Assembly (NCBI GenBank): GCA_047974845.1 | Contig: JBKECQ010000049.1 | Location: 1-16,151 of the forward strand | DNA length: 16,151 nucleotides | Reading direction: 5' to 3' | Source: Aminipila sp047974845 | GTDB taxonomy: Bacteria; Bacillota; Clostridia; Peptostreptococcales; Anaerovoracaceae | Shown: in pieces, positions 1 to 6,174 of the stretch | How the letters are laid out: every line of letters begins with the position of its first letter | Numbering within the stretch: the stretch's first letter is position 1 | Notes under the pieces: generated by a model | Databases searched by the model: none | What the model saw: only the letters and a program-made list of their open reading frames with translations | Told to the model about the DNA's origin: nothing | Position numbers and translations under genes: made by a program

Positions 1-33
1 AGAAACAACGGGCATTACAACAAGCAATATGAA

Positions 34-69
34 AATATAACCAGCACTCTAATGAATGCTGGTTATATT
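34..69. terminator. Perfect 13-bp hairpin, probable end of an upstream transcript
   Basis: Bases 34-46 and 57-69 are exact reverse complements, with a 10-base loop. The stem is capped by CCAGCA/TGCTGG and continues into A/T pairs. There is no clean T-run on the plus strand, so it is only a weak candidate for intrinsic termination. It may equally protect the 3' end of the transcript entering from the left. Confidence 0.4.
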
Positions 70-235
70 AGAACCTACAATTTAATTGTTTTCTTTGTCT
101 ACTTGACAAGGGATGTATCACATTTATGGGGCTGATTTTTAAATTAGAAAAGATATAATCAGTAATTATTACAATGAGCTTATAAATTTCCATAGTGAAT
201 ATTCGTATAATGTATAATGTATTTTGTATTTTGTA

Positions 236-264
236 TTGAACATTGTAAATTCTTATGTTATATT
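236..264 (+). promoter_or_regulatory. Candidate sigma-70 promoter of the permease gene
   Basis: TTGAAC at 236-241 and TATATT at 259-264 are separated by 17 bases. Transcription would start near 271, leaving a leader of about 70 bases before the ATG at 341. No -24/-12 element was found upstream of this gene, so it appears not to use the sigma-54 promoter type seen for kal and kdd. Confidence 0.5.
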
Positions 265-340
265 AAACGTAAACTAAAGTGCGATATCAAACATTAGGCA
301 ACAACTATAATCAAGTAATGCAGTTTATGGGGGAAATGTT

Positions 341-1717
341 ATGACACATAGTAAGAATAAAGCTGGTGGGAAATTTAGAAAAGAAATTGGACTTTTTGGC
401 GGAATTAGCTTGGTTGCTGGTATGACCATTGGATCGGGAATTTACTATTTGGGAAGTTATGTATTGCAACGTTCGGAGATGAGCATGGGTTTGGCTCTCA
501 TTTGTTGGGTCATAGGAGGCATAGTGTCAATCCTGGGTGGATTGTGTTTTGCAGAACTGGGGGCTTCAATGCCTGTGGCAGGTGGTATGACTACATATTT
601 AAGCAAAGCTTATAGTCCGGCACTTGGATTTATAAATGGTTTTTGCTTACTGACAGTAAATGGTTCCGGAACTACGGCAGCATTAGCAATTGCTTGTGTT
701 ACAGCTTTTGCCGGTTTCGTACCAATGAGCTCACTGATGATAAAAATAATTGCGGTGGCAATAATAGCTTTTTTTACATGGCTAAACCTACGTGGTGTAA
801 AAATGGCATCTATCTTTCAAAATATAACAATGGTGGGAAGGGTAGTTCCTCTGATTTTAGTAATAGCTTTAGGGTTGGCACTGGGAAAAGAAACTCCGGA
901 GTTGACAATTATACCTGAAAGTATGCAAGGAAACGGTATTACAAGCTTTCTTACCATGATAGCGTTTACTACATTTGCAAGCCTATGGGCATATGATGGT
1001 TGGATATATTTAAATACTGCGGCTGAAGAAATGAAAAATCCTAAGAAACATTTACCGTTATCTATTATTATTTCTTTAAGCTTTATCACAATAGTATATG
1101 CGCTATTTAACTTTGCAATATATAAAGTATTACCTATGTCAGATATTAATGCACTTTTATCAGACGGAAATATTTATTTAGGCAATGAGGTTGCTATAAG
1201 ATTGATGGGTAACTTTGGATATTGGGTTGTACTAATTGGAATGACTATTGGTATTATCGGAACTTTAAACGGAGGAGTTTTGGTATTCCCAAGAACATAT
1301 TACGCTATGGCAAAAGCAGGCTATTTACCAAAGATGTTTAAGAACATAGATAAGAATGGTGTTCCTAGAGAATCCATAATTCTATCCTCATTATTTTCTA
1401 TGGGTTTAGTTATGTTTCAAAGCTTAGAGCAATTAACCAGCCTAGTTGTATTTACAAGTGCGCTATTAAACGTTTTGACAATTGCGGCGGTACTGATATT
1501 TAGAAAGAAATATCCGGATTTAGAAAGACCATATAAAGTGTGGGGCGGAGTACCTACTGTTGTTGTTACCATTGTTTTGTTCAGTATACTGCTGGTAAAT
1601 GAGTTTATTAGCAATCCGGGAACATCCATGATAAGCTTAATTGTTCCTGCAATAGGATATTGTACATATTTATACTTTAAAAAGAAAAATGGTGGAGTAG
1701 AATATAGTCTTACTTAA
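341..1717 (+). CDS. APC-superfamily amino acid permease, probable lysine uptake
   Basis: This 458-residue membrane protein is predicted to import an amino acid by proton-coupled symport or exchange. A short polar N-terminus leads into the first membrane segment with the APC signature GMTIGSGIY (residues 27-35), followed by AELGASMPVAGG around residues 70-83. About twelve hydrophobic segments follow, the usual number for the LAT/APC family. The length is normal and no frame damage is seen. The ATG at 341 follows GGGGGAA at 329-335. It lies beside a lysine-degradation locus, so lysine is the likely substrate; that is inference from context, and beta-lysine, ornithine or another amino acid cannot be excluded. 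It appears to be a single-gene unit, with its own sigma-70-like promoter and a strong terminator. Confidence 0.85.
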   Translation: MTHSKNKAGGKFRKEIGLFGGISLVAGMTIGSGIYYLGSYVLQRSEMSMGLALICWVIGGIVSILGGLCFAELGASMPVAGGMTTYLSKAYSPALGFINGFCLLTVNGSGTTAALAIACVTAFAGFVPMSSLMIKIIAVAIIAFFTWLNLRGVKMASIFQNITMVGRVVPLILVIALGLALGKETPELTIIPESMQGNGITSFLTMIAFTTFASLWAYDGWIYLNTAAEEMKNPKKHLPLSIIISLSFITIVYALFNFAIYKVLPMSDINALLSDGNIYLGNEVAIRLMGNFGYWVVLIGMTIGIIGTLNGGVLVFPRTYYAMAKAGYLPKMFKNIDKNGVPRESIILSSLFSMGLVMFQSLEQLTSLVVFTSALLNVLTIAAVLIFRKKYPDLERPYKVWGGVPTVVVTIVLFSILLVNEFISNPGTSMISLIVPAIGYCTYLYFKKKNGGVEYSLT

Positions 1718-1810
1718 GAAATCATAAAAATACAAGGGTAGAAAAATAAAGAAACACTTAAGAAAATATAAAATACAAAAGTATTTAACGAAGTATACAA
1801 ATAAAAAAGC

Positions 1811-1850
1811 ATACAAAAAAACCCCTAGAGGAATAGGGGTTTTTTTGTAT
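1811..1850. terminator. Strong bidirectional intrinsic terminator
   Basis: Bases 1811-1827 and 1834-1850 are exact 17-base reverse complements around a 6-base loop. The core ACCCCTA/TAGGGGT is flanked by seven A's on one side and seven T's on the other, so it works as a Rho-independent terminator on both strands. It ends the permease transcript on the plus strand and backs up termination of kal on the minus strand. Confidence 0.92.
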
Positions 1851-1875
1851 AAAATAAAAAAGATGATGAAGGATT

Positions 1876-1984
1876 GTCCGAAATTATTCCGGACTATATG
1901 TTAAGTATCTGTGTAATCTGCAAATTACACAGATAACTTAAACCAAATTAAAGATTATAGTGTTTTGTTGTCTATTTACAACAA
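1876..1984 (-). terminator. Hairpin series downstream of kal
   Basis: Three inverted repeats follow the kal stop codon. TTGTTGT/ACAACAA (1965-1971 with 1978-1984) abuts the stop. A stem of about 17 bp with one bulged T joins 1901-1917 to 1924-1941. GTCCG/CGGAC joins 1876-1880 to 1890-1894. On the minus strand the last one is followed, after about 17 bases, by CTTTTTTATTTT. They probably end or stabilise the kal mRNA ahead of the bidirectional terminator. Their individual roles are uncertain. Confidence 0.5.
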
Positions 1985-2374
1985 TTATTTTCTCTTTGAT
2001 TCCTTTGGAGTAACGCAAACGCCTTTTGCTCTTGCAACAACGATTGGTTCTTCTAGTGAATCAGCAGCTGAAGGGCTAATGTCAGGTCTAGCAGCAACTA
2101 CTTTCTTAGCTTCAAAAGTCATAGTTCTTGAAGTGTTACCCATCTTAGTAATTTCTCCATAAACTTCAATGTAGTCACCTGCATAAGTAGGAGCTAAGAA
2201 TTCAACTTCGTCATATCTTAAGAAAAGTCCTTCGTCTCCGTCAGCCTTAATTAATAATTCTGTAGCAAGGTCTCCAAAAAGGTGAACCATGTGAGCTCCG
2301 TCTACAAGGCTTCCACCGTAGTGAGCATCTTTGTGTGACATTCTTAATCTTAATGTTGATGAAATCTTTTCCAT
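1985..2374 (-). CDS. kal: 3-aminobutyryl-CoA ammonia-lyase
   Basis: Kal removes ammonia from L-3-aminobutyryl-CoA to give crotonyl-CoA, a late step of lysine fermentation that feeds butyrate formation. The 129-residue protein matches the small hot-dog-fold family in length and in recognisable segments: SHKDAHYGGSLVDGAHMVHLFGD near residues 13-35, LFLRYDEVEFLAPTYAGD at 50-67, and the C-terminal end CVTPKESKRK. The minus-strand ATG is at 2374, preceded by an AAAGGAGAAA ribosome binding site (plus-strand 2381-2390). The gene is divergent from the sigma-54 activator and has a consensus -24/-12 promoter at 2475-2490 with an activator-type palindrome upstream of it. Identification is confident from sequence resemblance and pathway context. 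Confidence 0.93.
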   Translation of the reverse strand: MEKISSTLRLRMSHKDAHYGGSLVDGAHMVHLFGDLATELLIKADGDEGLFLRYDEVEFLAPTYAGDYIEVYGEITKMGNTSRTMTFEAKKVVAARPDISPSAADSLEEPIVVARAKGVCVTPKESKRK

Positions 2375-2420
2375 TATAATTTTCTCCTTTGATAATTAAA
2401 TTAAATTTTTCATACCTATT

Positions 2421-2439
2421 ATATTACCCTATGTAATAT
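2421..2439 (-). other. Hairpin in the predicted kal leader
   Basis: ATATTAC at 2421-2427 and GTAATAT at 2433-2439 form a 7-bp stem with a 5-base loop inside the predicted leader of about 90 bases. It could affect mRNA stability. The evidence is limited to the repeat itself. Confidence 0.3.
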
Positions 2440-2474
2440 TTTTTACGTATTGAAAAATAGACACAAATATTAAT

Positions 2475-2490
2475 TGCAAATACCGTGCCA
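2475..2490 (-). promoter_or_regulatory. Consensus sigma-54 (-24/-12) promoter of kal
   Basis: Read on the minus strand the sequence is TGGCACGGTATTTGCA: the -24 element TGGCAC, five bases, then the -12 element TTGCA. This matches the known RpoN consensus TGGCAC-N5-TTGCW exactly. Transcription would start near 2464, about 90 bases before the kal ATG. The activator needed by such a promoter is encoded divergently next door. Confidence 0.88.
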
Positions 2491-2502
2491 ATGGTTTATT
2501 AT
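2475..2502 (+). promoter_or_regulatory. Candidate sigma-70 promoter of the activator gene
   Basis: TTGCAA at 2475-2480 and TATTAT at 2497-2502 are 16 bases apart. The -35 element lies on top of the minus-strand -12/-24 promoter of kal, so the two polymerases would compete. The predicted start near 2509 puts the palindrome at 2520-2535 just downstream, suited to autorepression. Both hexamers are imperfect. Confidence 0.4.
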
Positions 2503-2519
2503 TGAAAATAGATAAAAAC

Positions 2520-2535
2520 GAACCGATTTTGGTTC
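2520..2535. promoter_or_regulatory. Palindromic activator site between the regulator gene and kal
   Basis: GAACC-GATTTT-GGTTC has the same 5-bp arms and 6-base spacer as the two palindromes upstream of kdd1, with a different spacer sequence. Its centre is about 64 bases upstream of the predicted kal start, which suits an enhancer site. It also lies just after the regulator's predicted start, so it may serve autoregulation. A partial site, GAACCTAAA at 2592-2600, lies within the coding region and may be chance. Confidence 0.65.
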
Positions 2536-2561
2536 ACACGAAGATGGAGAAGAGTCGAATT

Positions 2562-4640
2562 ATGGAGAATTATGGAGTGAATAGGGTTTTAGAACCTAAA
2601 TATGTTTTGCCTACGTCTGCATGGAAGTTGGACAACTCAAGGGAAATAGCCCCGGAGGAAATGAGAATATCCATAAAACGTTTGCATATTGAGACTACAA
2701 GTTTCAAGCAGATTTGTTTGGAGGCCAACAATCATGATGAGCAAATTAAGGAAAAGATATTAGATATTGTTATAAAACGTGGAAAATTACACAACCCTGT
2801 AACAGACACAGGGGGGCTTCTATATGGCGTAGTAGACCAAATAGGGGAAAACTACAGAAATCAAAAGAACTTAAAAATAGGAGATGAAATCATCTGCAAT
2901 ACATCTTTAGCAGGTGTTCCCCTTTATATAAATAGAATTATTAGTGTAGATAAAGCTTACACACAAATTGAAGTTGAGGGATATGCAATTGTTTTTGATA
3001 GAATCCCAGTGGTTAGAAAGCCTGTGGGTGTGCCGTTAAATCTGCTTTTATTTATTTTCAATGAATCGGGAACGCTTTATAGAGTAAGCCGTGAAACTGA
3101 GGGTCGAAAGACATTTTTAGTTCTGGGAAACAATATTATGGCGAACTTAATGTTTGGTTATGTTATAAGGAAAAAAGCGGGTGCAGACGCACAAATAATG
3201 TGTCTTTTCGATAAAAAGACAGACCTTGTACTGGTTGGAAAATCAATTGATAAATTACTTTCACAAGTGTTTGATGAGGTGCACTATGCCAATATACTCA
3301 GACCTATGGAATGTCTTGAAAAGCTCAACATAGAATCAAGGTTTGATATGACTGTCAATTGTGCAGACTTACCCGGTGCTGAAACCATTAATATTTTAGC
3401 AACGAAATCAGGTGGAACCGTTGTATTTGCTAACTTAATAAACAATTATAATATAGCTTTGTACATTACAGAATCCATATCTAAGCATTTGGAAATAAAA
3501 TGTGCGGATGGATACTTAGAAAAGTATGATGAATTTGATATTGAAGTTGTTAAAGAATTGGCTCCTTATATGGAGGGTGCAGTAACGTCAAACGCTGTAA
3601 TTGAGGAGGATTTGGCATATCCTTTGGTAAGAGAAGACAGGATTCTGTCAAGCGAGGGATACAGAAAAAGCTTAGCGGAAAACTTTATTTGTGAAAGCAG
3701 AGCCATGGCAATGGTAATGGAAGAAATCTTAAGTGTTTCAAAGTATGATTGTAACGTGCTTTTAACGGGAGAAACCGGTGTTGGTAAGGATAAAATTGCA
3801 ACAATAATTCAAAAAAACAGTAATCGAAATATGCAACCTTTTATAAAAATTAACTGTGCGGCAATCGCTGCAAACTTAATGGAATCAGAGTTTTTTGGTT
3901 ATGAGAAAGGTTCTTTTACAGGGGCCAATACAGGTGGCAAAAAAGGGTATTTTGAAACTGCGGATAACGGCATTATTTTTCTTGATGAAGTGGGCGAATT
4001 ACCGCTGGATATACAAGCCAAGCTCCTTAGAGTTACGCAGGATGGTGAACTTTATAGAGTTGGTGGAACTACACCTATAAAGACAAATGTTAGAATTATT
4101 TCTGCAACGAATAGGAATTTGCCGGAAATGATAGAGCAGAAACTATTTAGGCAGGACCTTTATTACAGGCTGAACGTGTTCCCTATCAGAGTACCTTCCT
4201 TAAAGGAAAGAAGTGCGGAAATTCCAGCACTTGTACATTATTTTGTTAAGACATATAATGAGAAATATGGTATAAATCGAGGCATCGATGATGAGGCTGT
4301 AAAATACCTAAAGGAAAGGCCGTGGGTTGGTAATATTAGAGAGCTTGAAAATACTATTCAACGTATTTTAATAAGTGCTAAAGGAGAGAATATTACCCTT
4401 ATAGATGTTATTAAATGTATGCACGATAGTGCTTTTGAACAGGTAGATCTTGCAGGAGAAGACAAATTGCTTGAGGCAATGGAAAGAGATTTTGTATTAA
4501 GCGACTTAGTCGACAGTTTTGAAAAAAATCTGTTAAGGTATGCTTGTGACAAATATGGGAGCACGAGGAAAACTGCTGAAGCCGTTGGAATAAGCCAAAC
4601 ACAGCTTGTTAGAAAAAAGAAAAAGTACGGGATTTTCTAA
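2562..4640 (+). CDS. Sigma-54-dependent activator with an N-terminal Kdd-like sensor domain
   Basis: This is a predicted RpoN enhancer-binding protein for the lysine-fermentation genes. From the ATG at 2562 it has 692 residues. Residues 1 to about 345 align throughout with the Kdd enzymes encoded downstream (YGVNRVLEPKYVLP against YGTHRVISPKGVLP; GKLHNPVTDTGGLLYG against GKHKNPWTGSGGMLIG), but the Rossmann glycine loop IGGGGKSG has become LGNNIMAN. The AAA+ domain follows, with Walker A GETGVGKD (403-410), the sigma-54 contact loop GSFTGA (450-455, usually GAFTGA), Walker B IIFLDE (471-476) and the DLYYRLNVFPIR segment. A TyrR/Fis-like helix-turn-helix (about 663-690) ends the protein. This start is preferred because GGAGAAGAG precedes it and the Kdd similarity begins there. 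A TTG at 2502 or ATG at 2544 would give 20 or 6 extra residues that lack a good ribosome site. The ligand, probably a pathway intermediate, is inferred. Confidence 0.9.
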   Translation: MENYGVNRVLEPKYVLPTSAWKLDNSREIAPEEMRISIKRLHIETTSFKQICLEANNHDEQIKEKILDIVIKRGKLHNPVTDTGGLLYGVVDQIGENYRNQKNLKIGDEIICNTSLAGVPLYINRIISVDKAYTQIEVEGYAIVFDRIPVVRKPVGVPLNLLLFIFNESGTLYRVSRETEGRKTFLVLGNNIMANLMFGYVIRKKAGADAQIMCLFDKKTDLVLVGKSIDKLLSQVFDEVHYANILRPMECLEKLNIESRFDMTVNCADLPGAETINILATKSGGTVVFANLINNYNIALYITESISKHLEIKCADGYLEKYDEFDIEVVKELAPYMEGAVTSNAVIEEDLAYPLVREDRILSSEGYRKSLAENFICESRAMAMVMEEILSVSKYDCNVLLTGETGVGKDKIATIIQKNSNRNMQPFIKINCAAIAANLMESEFFGYEKGSFTGANTGGKKGYFETADNGIIFLDEVGELPLDIQAKLLRVTQDGELYRVGGTTPIKTNVRIISATNRNLPEMIEQKLFRQDLYYRLNVFPIRVPSLKERSAEIPALVHYFVKTYNEKYGINRGIDDEAVKYLKERPWVGNIRELENTIQRILISAKGENITLIDVIKCMHDSAFEQVDLAGEDKLLEAMERDFVLSDLVDSFEKNLLRYACDKYGSTRKTAEAVGISQTQLVRKKKKYGIF

Positions 4641-4643
4641 AAT

Positions 4644-4681
4644 AAAAATAAACTGAACCTAAAACGGTTCGGTTTATTTTT
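4644..4681 (+). terminator. Terminator of the activator gene, built around an operator palindrome
   Basis: In RNA, 4644-4659 pairs with 4666-4681 in a 16-bp stem with one G-U pair and a 6-base loop, only four bases past the stop codon. The right arm runs into TTTATTTTTGT. The inner part of the stem is the first GAACC-N6-GGTTC palindrome, so the same DNA seems to act both as terminator and as binding site. Confidence 0.65.
4654..4671. promoter_or_regulatory. Upstream activator site 1 for kdd
   Basis: TGAACCTAAAACGGTTCG: palindromic arms GAACC/GGTTC around a 6-base spacer. The size and spacing resemble the TyrR box (TGTAAA-N6-TTTACA), which fits the TyrR-like DNA-binding end of the neighbouring activator. 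The centre lies about 200 bases upstream of the predicted kdd1 start. Confidence 0.75.
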
Positions 4682-4685
4682 GTAT

Positions 4686-4703
4686 TGAACCTAAAACGGT
4701 TCG
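4686..4703. promoter_or_regulatory. Upstream activator site 2 for kdd, identical to site 1
   Basis: This is an exact second copy of the 18-bp TGAACCTAAAACGGTTCG. Centre-to-centre distance from site 1 is 32 bases, about three helical turns, so two dimers would sit on the same DNA face. The centre is about 170 bases upstream of the predicted transcription start. Confidence 0.8.
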
Positions 4704-4753
4704 TATAGGAAGGGGTGATGGCAAGATAGTTATTCTTAATACATATAAAATAG

Positions 4754-4763
4754 TGAACCTAAA
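4754..4763 (+). promoter_or_regulatory. Possible third activator half-site upstream of kdd
   Basis: TGAACCTAAA repeats the first ten bases of the two full palindromes, but the right arm is replaced by an A-run. It is 68 bases downstream of site 2 and about 100 bases upstream of the predicted start. It may be a weak auxiliary site or a decayed copy. Confidence 0.45.
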
Positions 4764-4838
4764 CAAAAAAAATTTAAAAGTTTGTGCATATATATATAAT
4801 AAGAAGCTATTTGCTTTTTTTTATAAAAAAAGTGTATA

Positions 4839-4854
4839 TGGCATGGATATTGCT
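4839..4854 (+). promoter_or_regulatory. Sigma-54 (-24/-12) promoter of the kdd operon
   Basis: TGGCAT-GGATA-TTGCT matches the RpoN consensus TGGCAC-N5-TTGCW except for the final base of the -24 element. GG and GC have the required 10-base separation. Transcription should start near 4865. The paired palindromes upstream and the adjacent activator gene support the call. Confidence 0.85.
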
Positions 4855-4866
4855 ATATAATAATGC

Positions 4867-4915
4867 GTGGAAGAGTTTTTAAATAGATTAAAAAAATAAC
4901 CTATTTATTTTCCAC
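4867..4915 (+). other. Predicted 5'-terminal stem-loop of the kdd mRNA
   Basis: GTGGAA (4867-4872) pairs with TTCCAC (4910-4915), and TAAATAG (4880-4886) pairs with CTATTTA (4901-4907), around a loop of 14 bases. If transcription starts near 4865, the stem begins within a few bases of the 5' end. Such structures are known to slow mRNA decay in other systems; that role here is inference. Confidence 0.5.
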
Positions 4916-4964
4916 CACATAAAAATAGAATAAAGGTAAAGAAGATTTTAGGAGGTACATGATT

Positions 4965-5996
4965 ATGAAAAAGGGATGTCCTTACGGAACACACAGAGTT
5001 ATTTCTCCAAAGGGTGTATTACCTCAACCAGCAGATGTTATCGATAACAACATGGAAATTTATGATAACGAAGTGCTGATTGATGTAAAAACACTAAACA
5101 TTGACTCCGCATCATTCACTGAAATCGAAAAAAGAGCAGGCGGCGATATTGAGGAAATCAAAAAGACTATGCTTGGTATCGTAGAAAAAGCTGGTAAGCA
5201 CAAAAATCCTTGGACTGGTTCAGGCGGAATGCTAATCGGTACAGTAAAGGAAATCGGGCCTGAATATGAAGGCGATTTAAATGTAGGGGACAAAATAGCA
5301 ACTCTAGTATCTCTTTCACTTACTCCTCTTAGAATTGATGAAATTCTTGAAGTTAGACCTGATATTGATCAGGTAGACATCAAGGGTGAAGCAATTTTAT
5401 TCCAGAGTGGTATCTACGCAAAGATTCCTAACGATATGCCAGAAGGTTTAGCACTTTCGGCGTTAGACGTAGCTGGAGCTCCTGCGCAGACTGCAAGATT
5501 AGTACAATCAGGTGACACTGTAGTAGTAATTGGCGGTGGCGGTAAATCTGGTCTTCTTTGCCTATATGAAGCAAAGAAGAGAGCTGGTGTAAATGGTAAA
5601 GTAATTTGCATTGGTGGATCTGAAAGATCAACAGAAAGAGCTAGAAATCTTGGCCTTGCTGATGAATACTTTGCAGCAGACGCAACAGATGCGATTGGAA
5701 TCTACAACAAAATCATGGAATTAACAGATGGAAAGCTTGCTGACGTTGTTATCAATTGTGTAAACATTGAAAACACAGAAATGGCTTCAATCCTTATCTG
5801 TAAAGACCGTGGAACTGTATACTTCTTCTCAATGGCAACAAGCTTCACTAAGGCGGCACTAGGTGCTGAAGGCGTTGGTAAAGACGTAAATATGATCGTT
5901 GGTAATGGTTACTGCAAGAGCCATGCTGATGTTACACTTCAAGTTCTTAGAGAATGCGAACCACTTAGAAAGTTATTCCAGGAGATGTATGCTTAA
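4965..5996 (+). CDS. kdd: L-erythro-3,5-diaminohexanoate dehydrogenase, copy 1
   Basis: Kdd oxidatively deaminates L-erythro-3,5-diaminohexanoate to 3-keto-5-aminohexanoate, reducing a nicotinamide cofactor and releasing ammonia. The protein has 343 residues from the ATG at 4965, chosen because AGGAGG at 4950-4955 is well placed and copy 2 begins identically with MKKGCPYGTH; an in-frame ATG at 4959 is too close to that site. The Rossmann loop is IGGGGKSG (residues 189-196). At the end of the next strand the sequence is CIGGSERS (215-222), with Gly217 where copy 2 has Asp. This Gly-Ser-x-Arg arrangement is typical of NADP-preferring enzymes, although characterised Kdd enzymes use NAD. It is the first gene after the sigma-54 promoter at 4839-4854. 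By hand count it is about 84% identical to copy 2. Confidence 0.93.
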   Translation: MKKGCPYGTHRVISPKGVLPQPADVIDNNMEIYDNEVLIDVKTLNIDSASFTEIEKRAGGDIEEIKKTMLGIVEKAGKHKNPWTGSGGMLIGTVKEIGPEYEGDLNVGDKIATLVSLSLTPLRIDEILEVRPDIDQVDIKGEAILFQSGIYAKIPNDMPEGLALSALDVAGAPAQTARLVQSGDTVVVIGGGGKSGLLCLYEAKKRAGVNGKVICIGGSERSTERARNLGLADEYFAADATDAIGIYNKIMELTDGKLADVVINCVNIENTEMASILICKDRGTVYFFSMATSFTKAALGAEGVGKDVNMIVGNGYCKSHADVTLQVLRECEPLRKLFQEMYA

Positions 5997-6015
5997 TTAA
6001 CTTAGTTAAAGAAGC

Positions 6016-6034
6016 AATTTGCTGATTTTTATAT
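6016..6034 (+). repeat. 19-bp direct repeat, copy after kdd1
   Basis: AATTTGCTGATTTTTATAT occurs here, 20 bases after the kdd1 stop, and again exactly at 7272-7290 after kdd2. Sharing a non-coding tail behind both paralogues suggests that the tandem duplication included downstream sequence. Confidence 0.7.
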
Positions 6035-6071
6035 GTTGCTAATATCGCTTTGTGCGGTATTAGCGCAATAT
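6031..6071 (+). other. Long hairpin between the two kdd genes
   Basis: GCTAATATCGC (6038-6048) pairs with GCGGTATTAGC (6054-6064) in an 11-bp stem with one G-U pair and a 5-base loop. ATAT on each side extends it past a small internal loop. No T-run follows directly; a run of seven T's occurs only at 6131-6137. It may be an mRNA processing or attenuation element that sets the ratio of the two Kdd proteins. No separate promoter for kdd2 was recognised between 5997 and 6174. Confidence 0.5.
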
Positions 6072-6174
6072 CAACAAAAGCTACAGCTTGTAAGCAACCA
6101 AAAGGTAGCCAGGCCGTACTAATTAAATGCTTTTTTTATAAAAACAAATATAGAAATATAGGGGGAAATTTATT

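Larger units (their letters stand above)
1..340. other. Leader region upstream of the permease gene
   Basis: No complete gene is visible here. Two frames entering from the left edge end early (stops at 30-32 and 38-40) and a third stays open to 133-135; any of them could be the tail of an upstream gene, and none is recognisable. A perfect 13-bp inverted repeat lies at 34-69. The stretch 205-236 is a run of short TGTAT-like repeats. A sigma-70-type promoter at 236-264 fits the permease gene. A lone GAACC at 71-75 resembles half of the operator found further downstream but has no matching arm. Confidence 0.6.

Noticed and set aside
1..135. Frame 1, open from the left edge to a stop at 133-135, as the end of a gene
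   Set aside because: The translation is not recognisable, the frame runs through a perfect hairpin, and two other frames that end before the hairpin are equally plausible tails.
2502..2561. TTG at 2502 or ATG at 2544 as the start of the activator
   Set aside because: Neither has a good ribosome site, the extra residues have no counterpart in Kdd, and 2502 overlaps the likely -10 and the operator. The ATG at 2562 has GGAGAAGAG upstream and begins where the Kdd similarity begins.
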